A stretch of DNA of 64,000 nucleotides, taken from positions 45,950-109,949 of the forward strand of contig CAZVZK010000013.1 in assembly GCA_964630925.1 (NCBI GenBank), in the 5' to 3' direction. The position numbers were made by a program, and so were the translations under genes. A model generated the notes under the pieces. That model had not been told where the DNA came from and did no database searches. It worked only from the letters and a program-made list of their open reading frames with translations. This document shows positions 57,167-64,000 of this stretch, one piece after another. The stretch's first letter is position 1, and each line of letters begins with the position of its first letter. The DNA comes from RGDT01 sp964630925 (GTDB lineage Bacteria > Planctomycetota > Planctomycetia > Gemmatales > Gemmataceae).

Positions 57167-58152
57167 GGTCGGCGTTCGAGAATCCGGCGCTGCTGTGGAC
57201 GCTGCTGGCGTTGCCGGCATTGGCGATCCTCGGCGCCGTCGCCGCCCACCGACGCCGGCTCGCGGCCAGCGCCTTCGCCGGCATCCTGCTCGGGGCGCGT
57301 CTGCCGCGGCGCGGCGGGTGGCACGCCGCCTGCGCCGGGATGGGGCTGGCGCTGCTGGCCGTCGGCATGGCCGGGCCGCGTTGGGGCCGCGACTGGACGC
57401 GCTCGGCGGCGCCGGGACGCGACCTCATCGTGGTTCTGGACCTCAGCCGCAGCATGTTCGCCGAGGCGCCGACGCGGGCGGAGCGCGCCAAGGAGTCATT
57501 GCTGTCGCTGGCCGACGGGCTGTGGCACCGCAGCGGGCACCGCCTCGGGCTGGTGATATTCGCCGGCAAGGCCGAGCTGGTGTGCCCGCCGACGCACGAC
57601 CTCGATCACTTCCGCGCCGCGGTGGAGGCGCTGGACCCCGAGTCGCCGCCGCCGGGGTTGGGGGCGGGGACACGCATCGGGGCGGGGCTGACGCTGGCCC
57701 TCGACTCGTTCGAGGGGCGGGGGCGCGAGGCGCGCGACGTGCTGCTCATCTCCGACGGCGACGACCCGGCCCGTGATGGCGAATACCGGTCGGGGGCGGC
57801 CAAGGCCCGCATCGACGGCGTGCCGGTCCACTGCCTGGCCGTCGGCGACCCCGACAAGGAGCACGAGATCCGCCTGCCCGAAGGTGGCTGGCTGATGGAC
57901 GGGGCGAAGCGTGCCAGGACGCGGCTGGAGGAGGGGCCCCTGCACGAGATCACCCAGCGCGCCGGCGGCCGTCTGCACCGGCTCGGCGCTGGCCCCATCG
58001 ACCTGACGTCGTATTATCTGCGCTGGGTGCGCGAATCCGCCGAGGACAGCCCCGACAACCTGCCCGCCTACCACCAGCGCCAGGGATGGTTCCTCGTGCC
58101 CGCCTTCCTCCTCCTCGCCCTCGCCGTCTGGCTCCCGGAGACCCGCCCGTGA
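57163..58152 (+). CDS. BatB-like VWA domain membrane protein
   Basis: 329 residues starting at GTG 57163, which overlaps the previous stop as GTGA. Again two N-terminal spans (about 10-28 and 55-73) and a C-terminal one (about 305-325). VWA MIDAS: LIVVLDLSRSMFAEAPTRAE, AGTRIGAGLTLALDSF and RDVLLISDGDDPARDG. In BatB the SxS part of MIDAS reads DLSRSM as seen here. The segment between MIDAS and the end carries an insertion LPEGGWLMDGAKRAR. Same operon as the other Bat genes. Confidence 0.88.
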   Translation: MRSAFENPALLWTLLALPALAILGAVAAHRRRLAASAFAGILLGARLPRRGGWHAACAGMGLALLAVGMAGPRWGRDWTRSAAPGRDLIVVLDLSRSMFAEAPTRAERAKESLLSLADGLWHRSGHRLGLVIFAGKAELVCPPTHDLDHFRAAVEALDPESPPPGLGAGTRIGAGLTLALDSFEGRGREARDVLLISDGDDPARDGEYRSGAAKARIDGVPVHCLAVGDPDKEHEIRLPEGGWLMDGAKRARTRLEEGPLHEITQRAGGRLHRLGAGPIDLTSYYLRWVRESAEDSPDNLPAYHQRQGWFLVPAFLLLALAVWLPETRP

Positions 58153-58901
58153 TCCGAACCGCATTGCTCGCGCTTCTGCTCGTGGCCGCCTCGCACCGCG
58201 AGCGCAACGCCGACGCGTATCTGCGCCAGGGCGACATCGCCGCGAAACGCGGCGCGTGGGCCGAGGCCGCCCGGCTGTACGAGAAGGCGGAGATGTGGGC
58301 GGCCGATCCGGGGCTGGTGGCGTTCAACCTCGCGACGGCCCGCTACCACCTGGCCGAGTCCGACCCGCGCGAGCTGGGCGCCGCCGAGGCCGGCTTCCGC
58401 GCCTGCCTGAACGGGCCGCGGCGCGGGCGGGCGCTGATCGGCCTGGGGAACTGCCTGCTGTTGCGGGCGGCGGGGTCCCTGGACCCCTTGACGCTGCGGG
58501 CGGCCATCGACCGCTTCTCGGACGCGCTCGCCGAGGAGGACGCCGACCACGCGGCGGCGCGGCACAACCGCGAACGCGCCCGCCTCCTGCTGCTGCAGTC
58601 GCGCCTCCGGCCCGACGCGCCGCAGGACGGCGGCGAGGACAAGCCGCCGGAGGACGACGAGAAGGACCAGAAGCCGGCGCCGAAGCAGAAGGATGCGGCG
58701 GAGGTCAAGTCGGATGGCGAGGGCAAGAAGGTCGGGGGGAAGGGGATGCTCCCCCCCGTGCCCGTCGACAAGGACGCGCCGCACCTGGGCGGGGCCGACG
58801 CGACGCTGCACCTCGACGACGCGGCCCAGCGGATCGCGGAGGAGTGGCGGGCGTACCGGCGCTCCAAAGCCAGGCCGGTCGCGACGGGGCGTGACTGGTG
58901 A
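58149..58901 (+). CDS. BatC-like TPR protein
   Basis: 250 residues, GTG 58149 in a GTGA overlap. A short signal peptide (VIRTALLALLLVAAS) precedes tetratricopeptide repeats: ADAYLRQGDIAAKRGAWAEA, DPGLVAFNLATARYHLAESD and RALIGLGNCLLLRAAGSLDP. The C-terminal third is charged and low in complexity (EDKPPEDDEKDQKPAPKQKD), a common feature of BatC proteins. It probably acts as a periplasmic scaffold for the VWA proteins. Confidence 0.82.
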   Translation: MIRTALLALLLVAASHRERNADAYLRQGDIAAKRGAWAEAARLYEKAEMWAADPGLVAFNLATARYHLAESDPRELGAAEAGFRACLNGPRRGRALIGLGNCLLLRAAGSLDPLTLRAAIDRFSDALAEEDADHAAARHNRERARLLLLQSRLRPDAPQDGGEDKPPEDDEKDQKPAPKQKDAAEVKSDGEGKKVGGKGMLPPVPVDKDAPHLGGADATLHLDDAAQRIAEEWRAYRRSKARPVATGRDW

Positions 58902-59881
58902 GCGCCGCCGTCCTGCTCGCGTGCCTGTTCCAGGGGGACGTGGAGGCGCCCATCGTCGGCCGGCCCGCCGACTGGCCGTTCACCGGCGCCGTCGCCCGCT
59001 TCGCGCGCGTTGACAGCACGTTCCTCGGCCCGTTCACGGCGCGGGCCTCCGCGTCGCACCGGACGCTGGAGACGGACCAGGCCCTCGTGCTGACGGTGGA
59101 GATGGAGGCGCGCGGGCCGGTACTGCAGCCCCCGGAGCGGATCGACCTGCGCGAGATCCCGGCGTTCGCGCTGCTGTTCCACATCCAGGACGCCGCGACG
59201 GGAGCGGAGGAGGCCACGCCGGGCCGCTGGCGCTGGGCGTGGCGGCTGGTTCCGAAGGGCGAGTGGGTGCGTGAGGTGCCCGGCGTCCCCCTCGTCTACT
59301 ACAACCCCGACCTCCAGCCGCCGGAACGCGGCTACCAGCTCCTGTGGACCGACCCGCTACCGGTGACCGTCAGCCAGTCGGAGCGTGTCGGGCCTGTCCC
59401 TCCTCGGCCGGATGAGGTCACGACCCCCGTGTCGTCCGTCGGACGCCGGCCGTGGCCGGAGCCGGGGCTGTGGGCCGGGTTGGCGGCGCTGCTGTTGCCG
59501 CCGGCGGCGTGCGTGGCGGCGTATTTCGCGTGGCGGCGGCTGTACCCGGACGCGGCGCGTCTGGCCGAGCTGCGGCGTAACCGGGCGGCGCGGCTGGCGC
59601 TCGACGCCCTGGGGCGGCTGCCGCGGGAGGCACCCGCCCGCGCCGAGGCCATCGCCGGCACACTCGCGGCGTATCTGCGGGATCGGCTCGGGTTGGCCGT
59701 CGAGGCGCCGACGCCGGACGAGGCCGCCTCCGTTGTTCCGGGTGATCTCGCCCCTGGTGCGGCGGCGCTCTGGCGGGCGCTGGACGCGGCGCGGTTCGCG
59801 GACGGGCCGTGCCCGGACGCGGCGGAGGCGGTGCGGCTGGTGCGTGGGATCGAGGAGGCGTCATGTCCGCCGTCGTCGTGA
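58898..59881 (+). CDS. BatD-like protein
   Basis: 327 residues, GTG 58898 in a GTGA overlap. Beta-rich exported part (ARASASHRTLETDQALVLTV, PPERIDLREIPAFALLFHIQ, GRWRWAWRLVPKGEWVREV) followed by a membrane span near 190-212 (LWAGLAALLLPPAACVAAYF) and a helical cytoplasmic tail (LAELRRNRAARLALDALGRL). This is the usual BatD layout, shorter than most. Its 3' end overlaps the next gene by 19 bases. Confidence 0.78.
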   Translation: MSAAVLLACLFQGDVEAPIVGRPADWPFTGAVARFARVDSTFLGPFTARASASHRTLETDQALVLTVEMEARGPVLQPPERIDLREIPAFALLFHIQDAATGAEEATPGRWRWAWRLVPKGEWVREVPGVPLVYYNPDLQPPERGYQLLWTDPLPVTVSQSERVGPVPPRPDEVTTPVSSVGRRPWPEPGLWAGLAALLLPPAACVAAYFAWRRLYPDAARLAELRRNRAARLALDALGRLPREAPARAEAIAGTLAAYLRDRLGLAVEAPTPDEAASVVPGDLAPGAAALWRALDAARFADGPCPDAAEAVRLVRGIEEASCPPSS

Positions 59882-60603
59882 TGCTGGCGCTGTCGTCGGA
59901 CGCGGAGACGCTAAGGCGGGCGGCGGAGGCGTTCGAGGAGGGCCTGTCCCTGGCGAAGGCCGCCAAGAAGTCGCGGCGGCAGTTCCAGGAGGCGGCGGCG
60001 TTGTACGAGGGCATCACTCCGCGCACGCCGGCCCTGTGGCGGGCCATCGGCAACGCCCGACTCCTGGGCGGCGACCGGCCGGGCGCCGTGCTGGCGTACC
60101 GCCTGGGGCTGCGCGAGGCGCCGGCGGATTCGGCGCTGCGGATCTGCCTGGAGGCGGCACGCGAAGAGGTGGCGTTCGACGGCGACCTGGGCCGGCCCGG
60201 CGACGACGGCTCCCCGGCGTGGCCGGCGTGGGCGCGGTTCGCCCTGGCGGCGATGGCGTGGTGCGTGGCGTGCGCCGCCGGCCTGCGGTACGCGATGACG
60301 CGGGCCCGCCCGTGGCTGTGGGCTACCGGCATCGGCGTGGTGCTGGCGTGCGTGCTGGCCGGGTGGTGGCTCTCGGAGGCGACGAAGGCATCGCCGACGC
60401 TGGCGGTGGTCGCCGCCGACGGGACGCTGCTGCGCCGCGGGGACGGGGAGCAATTCGGCTCGCGTTACCCGAACACGCTGAACCGGGGCGCCGAGGCGGT
60501 GGTGTACCGGGCGCGTGGCGAGTGGCGCCTGATCGGCGTGGGCGGCGGGGTGGGTTGGGTGCCGGCGTCGGCGTTGATCGAAGAATCTGACACACCTCGC
60601 TGA
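59863..60603 (+). CDS. BatE-like TPR/SH3 membrane protein
   Basis: 246 residues. ATG 59863 is preceded by GAGGAGG, which lies inside the end of the BatD-like gene. A signal-like N-terminus is followed by TPR sequence (AAEAFEEGLSLAKAAKKSRR, QFQEAAALYEGITPRTPALW, AVLAYRLGLREAPADSALRI). Two membrane spans (about 125-143 and 152-171) lead to a C-terminal SH3-like domain (VVAADGTLLRRGDGEQFGSR, GEWRLIGVGGGVGWVPASAL). The combination is that of BatE, the last gene in Bat operons. MoxR and DUF58 partners are not present here. Confidence 0.82.
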   Translation: MSAVVVMLALSSDAETLRRAAEAFEEGLSLAKAAKKSRRQFQEAAALYEGITPRTPALWRAIGNARLLGGDRPGAVLAYRLGLREAPADSALRICLEAAREEVAFDGDLGRPGDDGSPAWPAWARFALAAMAWCVACAAGLRYAMTRARPWLWATGIGVVLACVLAGWWLSEATKASPTLAVVAADGTLLRRGDGEQFGSRYPNTLNRGAEAVVYRARGEWRLIGVGGGVGWVPASALIEESDTPR

Positions 60604-60662
60604 AGGCCCACACGAAGGGCTGTGGCGATTCGTCTCCGTCGTGTGGGGGGTGTGAGGGGGTC

Positions 60663-60726
60663 AGGGAAACGAACTTCCTCAAGTCGTGATGATGCCTGCA
60701 TTTGCGGCGGGAAAGTTCGTTTCCCT
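60663..60726. repeat. Inverted repeat downstream of the Bat operon
   Basis: Perfect 14-bp arms AGGGAAACGAACTT (60663-60676) and AAGTTCGTTTCCCT (60713-60726) around 36 bases. The right arm runs into the tandem repeat at 60729-60848, whose units also begin with TTCGTTTCC. Confidence 0.75.
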
Positions 60727-60728
60727 TG

Positions 60729-60848
60729 TTCGTTTCCTTCACTGACTGGCGTCCATGTGCCTCCATCCGGGGTGTCCGCACTCCGGGGCTCGTTTCCTTC
60801 ACTGATGGGCGTCCATCCGCCACCATCCAGGGTGTCCAAACTCCGTGG
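60729..60848. repeat. 60-bp tandem repeat, two copies
   Basis: Units 60729-60788 and 60789-60848 share most bases, e.g. CGTTTCCTTCACTGA at exactly 60-base spacing, then GGCGTCCAT and GGGTGTCC. It occupies most of the gap between the Bat operon and the glycosyltransferase; the remaining bases up to 60949 show no gene except a leader with GCGGAGGG. Confidence 0.75.
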
Positions 60849-60949
60849 GCTGACGCCCCGGCTCGCCCGATCCTTTCTGGTCCGCCTTGTCCCGGCGGAG
60901 GGCGCCGCGTTATGATGCCGCCCCGATGATACAGGGCGGAGGGCATCGC

Positions 60950-62548
60950 ATGAGGCGCGGAGCGTTGGCCGATGTGGCGATCCTCGCCGCCGTGTGGGCC
61001 GTCGTCTGCCTGCCCAACCTCGGCGCCGCCAGCCTGTGGGACGTGGACGAGGGCCACAACGCCGAGTGCGCCCGCGAGATGCTCGTCTCGGGCAACTGGG
61101 TCGTCCCCTACTTCAACTACAACCTCCGCACCGACAAGCCCCCCCTGCTGTACTGGCTCCAGATCGCGTCCTACTCCGCCTTCGGCGTCACCGAATTCGC
61201 CGCCCGCCTGCCGTCGGCCCTGGCGCTGCTGGGCGCCGTGCTGATCCTGTACACCCTCGGCCGGGCCATGTTCGGCGCAGAGAGCGCCCTGTGGGCGGCG
61301 TTGCTCCTGGCGATCTCACCCGGAGCGGCGGGGGCGGCCCATTTCGCCAACCCCGACGCCCTCCTGCTGCTCTGCACGACGGCGGCGCTGGCGATGTTCT
61401 GGCATGAGATGGCCAGCGAGGGGGGCGGCTCCTTCAGCGCCATCGGGGCCTGCTGCGGCCTCGGCGTGCTGGCGAAAGGGCCGGTCGGCCTCGTCCTCCC
61501 CGCCGCCATCGGCCTCCTCTACATCGCGTGGGCCGGGAGGTGGCGTGCCCTGCTGACGCCGCGTGTCCTGCTCCTGCCCCTCGCCGTGGTGCTGGTGGCC
61601 GGGCCGTGGTACGCCCTCGTGGCGGCCGAGACGAAGGGCCTGTGGGTCAAGGAGTTCCTCCTCAAGCACAACCTCGAACGCGGCATGGCGGTCATGGAGG
61701 GGCACGGCGGGCCGTACGTCTACTACCTGATCGTCCTCCTGCCGGGGCTGCTGCCGTGGTCGGTGTTCCTCGCCCCCGCTGCCTGGGATGCCTGGAACCG
61801 CCGGGCCGACGAGGCCGACGGCGGCCCGATGAAACTCCTCCTTTGCTGGGCCGCCGTCTACCTGGTCTTCTTCTCCGCCGCCAGCACCAAGCTGCCGAAC
61901 TACATCCTGCCGGCGTACCCGGCGGCGGCCCTGATGCTCGGCCACTGGCTGCATCGCTGGCGCACCGGCGCGACGACGCTGCCCCGCTGGGTGGAGTGTG
62001 CCGCCGTCGGCCTGATCGGCCTCGCCGGCGTCGCCTTCACCGCCGGCGCGTGGATTCTCGGGGGGCTGCGTGGCCTCGACGGGTTGGCGGCGTGGGCATG
62101 GCTGGGGCTGCTCCTCCTGACCGGGGGCGTCATCGCGCTGACGCTGCTCCTGATGGACGACCGGCGTCGGGCCTCCTGGGCCTTGACACTGGCGTCGTTG
62201 GCTTTCGTGGCGTTGCTGGCCGGCGGTCTGATGCCGGCGCTCAACGAAGCCAAGCCGGCGCGGCACCTCGCCGACGCCCTGCCGGAGGGGCACCGCGCCG
62301 AGGAGGTGCGGCTGGCGGCGAGCCGCTGGTGGCAGCCGAGCCTCGTCTTCTACACGGGCCGCGAGGTCGCCCGCCTGGACGGCCCGGCGGACGTGGCCCT
62401 GTTCCTGAGCCAGGCGCTGCCGGCCTACGCGGCGGTGTCGGAAGAAGAGCTGGAGGGCCTCCAGCGCTACCCCGTGCGGGTGCGGGTGCTGACACGCCGT
62501 GGCGACCTGTACCGCGGCCGGGCGGTGGTGCTGGTGACGAACCGGTGA
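60950..62548 (+). CDS. GT39 family membrane glycosyltransferase (ArnT-like)
   Basis: 532 residues, start ATG 60950 with GCGGAGGG 7 bases upstream; ATG 60926 is a weaker alternative. About ten to twelve membrane spans. The first external loop has the catalytic WDVDEGHNAECAREMLVSGN (Asp-Glu) and a conserved NWVVPYFNYNLRTDKPPLL typical of ArnT/dolichyl-phosphate-mannose transferases that use lipid-linked sugars. LYWLQIASYSAFGVTEFAAR and AKGPVGLVLPAAIGLLY are also family-typical. Likely modifies lipid A-like or surface glycans, but the acceptor is unknown. The C-terminus (about 450-532) is a soluble domain. Confidence 0.88.
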   Translation: MRRGALADVAILAAVWAVVCLPNLGAASLWDVDEGHNAECAREMLVSGNWVVPYFNYNLRTDKPPLLYWLQIASYSAFGVTEFAARLPSALALLGAVLILYTLGRAMFGAESALWAALLLAISPGAAGAAHFANPDALLLLCTTAALAMFWHEMASEGGGSFSAIGACCGLGVLAKGPVGLVLPAAIGLLYIAWAGRWRALLTPRVLLLPLAVVLVAGPWYALVAAETKGLWVKEFLLKHNLERGMAVMEGHGGPYVYYLIVLLPGLLPWSVFLAPAAWDAWNRRADEADGGPMKLLLCWAAVYLVFFSAASTKLPNYILPAYPAAALMLGHWLHRWRTGATTLPRWVECAAVGLIGLAGVAFTAGAWILGGLRGLDGLAAWAWLGLLLLTGGVIALTLLLMDDRRRASWALTLASLAFVALLAGGLMPALNEAKPARHLADALPEGHRAEEVRLAASRWWQPSLVFYTGREVARLDGPADVALFLSQALPAYAAVSEEELEGLQRYPVRVRVLTRRGDLYRGRAVVLVTNR

Positions 62549-62665
62549 CGGCGAAATGGCCCGGCCGCGAGAAGGCAGCACACGGACACCCCCGCCAGGA
62601 GGCCGGGGCTGGCGGTCGGTATGGGACGGGTGGTGTGTCCAGCGGGGGCAAATTGCATTGCATTG

Positions 62666-62900
62666 CAGACCCCCAGACACGAACCTGAAACGAAGACGGT
62701 CGAGGCGGATGAGGACCCCCGCGTGCCGATGCCCGCCGGTGCCCGCCTCCGGCGGACGCGAGGCCCCATCGGGCGCAAAGCCAACTGCCCACTTCGGGGG
62801 AGTCACCTGCCCACTTTGCCCCCGAGTGGGCAGGTGACTCTGGCGCCCACGGACGCCGTGCGTCATGGACCGGCGGCGAGTGCGCGAGTCACCTGGCCAC
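62666..62900. repeat. Structured intergenic repeat family B, copy 2
   Basis: Starts with CAGACCCCCAGACACG (62666-62681), identical to 4186-4201. About 100 extra bases follow, then the hairpin GAGTCACCTGCCCAC (62800-62814), 11-nt loop, GTGGGCAGGTGACTC (62826-62840), 15 of 15 pairs. The next 60 bases match the first copy closely. Paired changes in the stem (A-T to C-G, and restoration of one mismatch) keep the fold. The rest of the 526-base gap 62549-63074 shows no gene. Confidence 0.82.
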
Positions 62901-63074
62901 ATGGCGTTCGCCCCTGGCGGGAGGCCTCGGGCAGGCGTCCCCGCCCAATGGCACTTGAGTTATGGGCGAGCGGCACGGCGTGAGCGTGCCGTGCCTGCAT
63001 GCAGGGCGTCTTCGCCGCCATGCTCCCGCTCCTCGCGCCCTACCCTGAGGCGAAGGCCGCCGTAGCGCCTGCTG

Positions 63075-63710
63075 TCACCCCTTGCCCAAGACCAGGTCCA
63101 AAGCCCAACAACCCCGCACATGCGGCCCCGGCGAACGCAGGTGCGACAGGATCTCCTCGTCGGTGCATCCCGCCTCCTCCAGAGCGTCGGCGAGGATGGC
63201 GAGGCGCAGCGGATCGAGGTTGCCTGAGGGCAGGAGGCGTTCGACGTAGGCGGCGTGGGCCACGGCCAGGACATCGGTGGACAGCGAGTCCGCACCGATC
63301 GTGACGGGGCGGAAGGGCAATCGGCCCACGATCTCATGCAGCAGCGACACTTGAGCGGGCCGCTCGCCCTCGCCCACCGCCGAACGGACCAGTTCAGCCG
63401 TCCAGGCTGCCCGCGACCACCACGACCGTTCCTCCCACTTGCGTGAGGCCGCAGACCTGGCGGCAAGGTTGGCCGGCGGCGAGTCCTCGCCCTTCTGGTA
63501 CGCCTCATGAAGTTCAGCAGTGGACGCGAGGTCATCCGCATGTCGCTCAGCGACCTCGACCACCTCGCGACACACAGACCCGACTTCGTCCCAGATGCGG
63601 CGGCAGCAGGCGCAGGCGAAAAACCGGAACTTTCGGTCACTGGTCTTGAGGCGCAAGAACTCCAGCATCCGCTTCGGGTTTACCGCCCTCAGCCACTCCG
63701 CCTCCGTCAT
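63075..63710 (-). CDS. Gemmata-type family protein, unknown
   Basis: 211 residues from ATG 63710 with GGGAGGG upstream; the frame continues further but through the repeat. The opening MTEAEWLRAVNPKRMLEFLR, then FRFFACACCRRIWDEVG (CACC motif), and the ending GCTDEEILSHLRSPGPHVRG and CWALDLVLGKG are hallmarks of a large family in Gemmata-like genomes with no assigned function. It is related in spirit to the TIGR02996 proteins, which occur in the same genomes. Cys pairs near residue 32 and a Glu/Asp-rich C-terminal helix are conserved. Family A repeat copy 3 is close upstream. Confidence 0.8.
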   Translation of the reverse strand: MTEAEWLRAVNPKRMLEFLRLKTSDRKFRFFACACCRRIWDEVGSVCREVVEVAERHADDLASTAELHEAYQKGEDSPPANLAARSAASRKWEERSWWSRAAWTAELVRSAVGEGERPAQVSLLHEIVGRLPFRPVTIGADSLSTDVLAVAHAAYVERLLPSGNLDPLRLAILADALEEAGCTDEEILSHLRSPGPHVRGCWALDLVLGKG

Positions 63711-63813
63711 ACCCAGGCCCTCCCGTTCCGCCAGCCTACCGCCGCCCTCCCCCAGCCGCAACCCCCTCCCCGCCGGCATCCGCCCGCGCGACAACGGTCG
63801 ATCCGTGCCGCCT

Positions 63814-63908
63814 CCCAGTGGGCGAACGCAGCACCCCACCGCTGGAGGTGATGCTCTTGCGGCTCCCCCCTCTTCCGTTTCGGAGAGGGGGGCTGGGGGG
63901 GTGAGGTC
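63814..63908. repeat. Palindromic repeat family A, copy 3, partial
   Basis: Its reverse complement reads GACCTCACCCCCCCAGCCCC then CTCTCCGAAACGGAAGAG, GCCGCAAGAGCATCACC and GCGGTGGGG, matching copies 1 and 2 for about 95 bases and then losing similarity. The other arm, near 63745-63780 (CTACCGCC..CCCCCTCCCC), is heavily changed. The gap 63711-64000 otherwise shows no gene. Confidence 0.72.
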
Positions 63909-64000
63909 TCCGCGAGCCCACGCCCGATGCCCCTCGTCGGGAATCCGCCAGCTCTGCGGAGTGAGTGATTCTTCGCACCGTTTAGCCGGGCGCAAGTCCT

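Overview
The window is GC-rich, densely coded chromosomal DNA from a planctomycete, most likely a Gemmata-like member of the Gemmataceae. The evidence is the gene content: five proteins with the TIGR02996 repeat-companion domain, a DUF1549/DUF1553 cytochrome-type protein, a cytochrome c-WD40 fusion, a DUF1080 protein, a CRTAC1 (FG-GAP/ASPIC) protein, a Ser/Thr kinase with a DFN motif and TPR tail, methanopterin-type C1 genes and many secreted proteins of unknown role. No rRNA, tRNA, CRISPR array or transposase was found.

Layout. 1-4164: tightly coupled + strand cluster of gamma-glutamyltransferase (5' end missing), LysR regulator, ATP-grasp protein and methenyl-H4MPT cyclohydrolase (mch); the ATP-grasp gene carries an in-frame palindromic repeat. 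4474-10469: minus-strand beta-propeller protein with a truncated duplicate, membrane protein, methyltransferase and a PlsC-ACP-AMP-ligase protein. 10620-20523: secreted DUF4198 protein, a small Imm5-like gene pair, zinc-ribbon membrane protein, mucoidy-inhibitor-like protein, cytochrome c-WD40 protein, tandem EEP-fold nucleases/phosphatases and a TIGR02996-LRR protein. 20736-29045: citramalate synthase, a secreted HU-like protein, GAF protein, L-aspartate oxidase, a RelE-like/Shedu-like coupled pair, and a DUF4175-type membrane protein with a huge low-complexity tail. 29128-45872: TIM-barrel isomerase, an AAA ATPase/Toprim-like pair, TIGR02996 proteins, DUF1080 protein, a minus-strand carbohydrate operon (HDAC-like, CE15-like esterase, NagA-like, CRTAC1, FBPase), tsaE, larC and a STAS protein. 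46026-54477: DUF1549/DUF1553 protein, a NYN nuclease-like gene behind an unusual operator-promoter-terminator leader, a decayed paralogue fragment, a large secreted protein and a Ser/Thr kinase. 54572-60603: TIGR02996 protein, HMA-MauE-like protein and a five-gene Bat operon (two VWA proteins, TPR protein, BatD-like, BatE-like). 60950-64000: GT39 glycosyltransferase and a Gemmata-type family protein.

Themes. Metabolism is represented by mch (C1), cimA (isoleucine), nadB (NAD), fbp, nagA and larC. Two translationally coupled pairs look like defence or toxin modules (25240-26165 and 31266-33208), with a third, weaker candidate at 11342-12260. The most distinctive non-coding signal is a set of palindromic intergenic repeat families: a TA-bounded element in three copies (one inside a gene), nested palindromes at 17422-17490 and 56016-56144, an inverted repeat at 20542-20723, and a structured repeat in two copies (4186-4340, 62666-62900) whose 15-bp stem and 11-nt loop are kept by compensating changes. 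Two gene remnants (4474-4560, 49064-49197) record recent duplication and decay.
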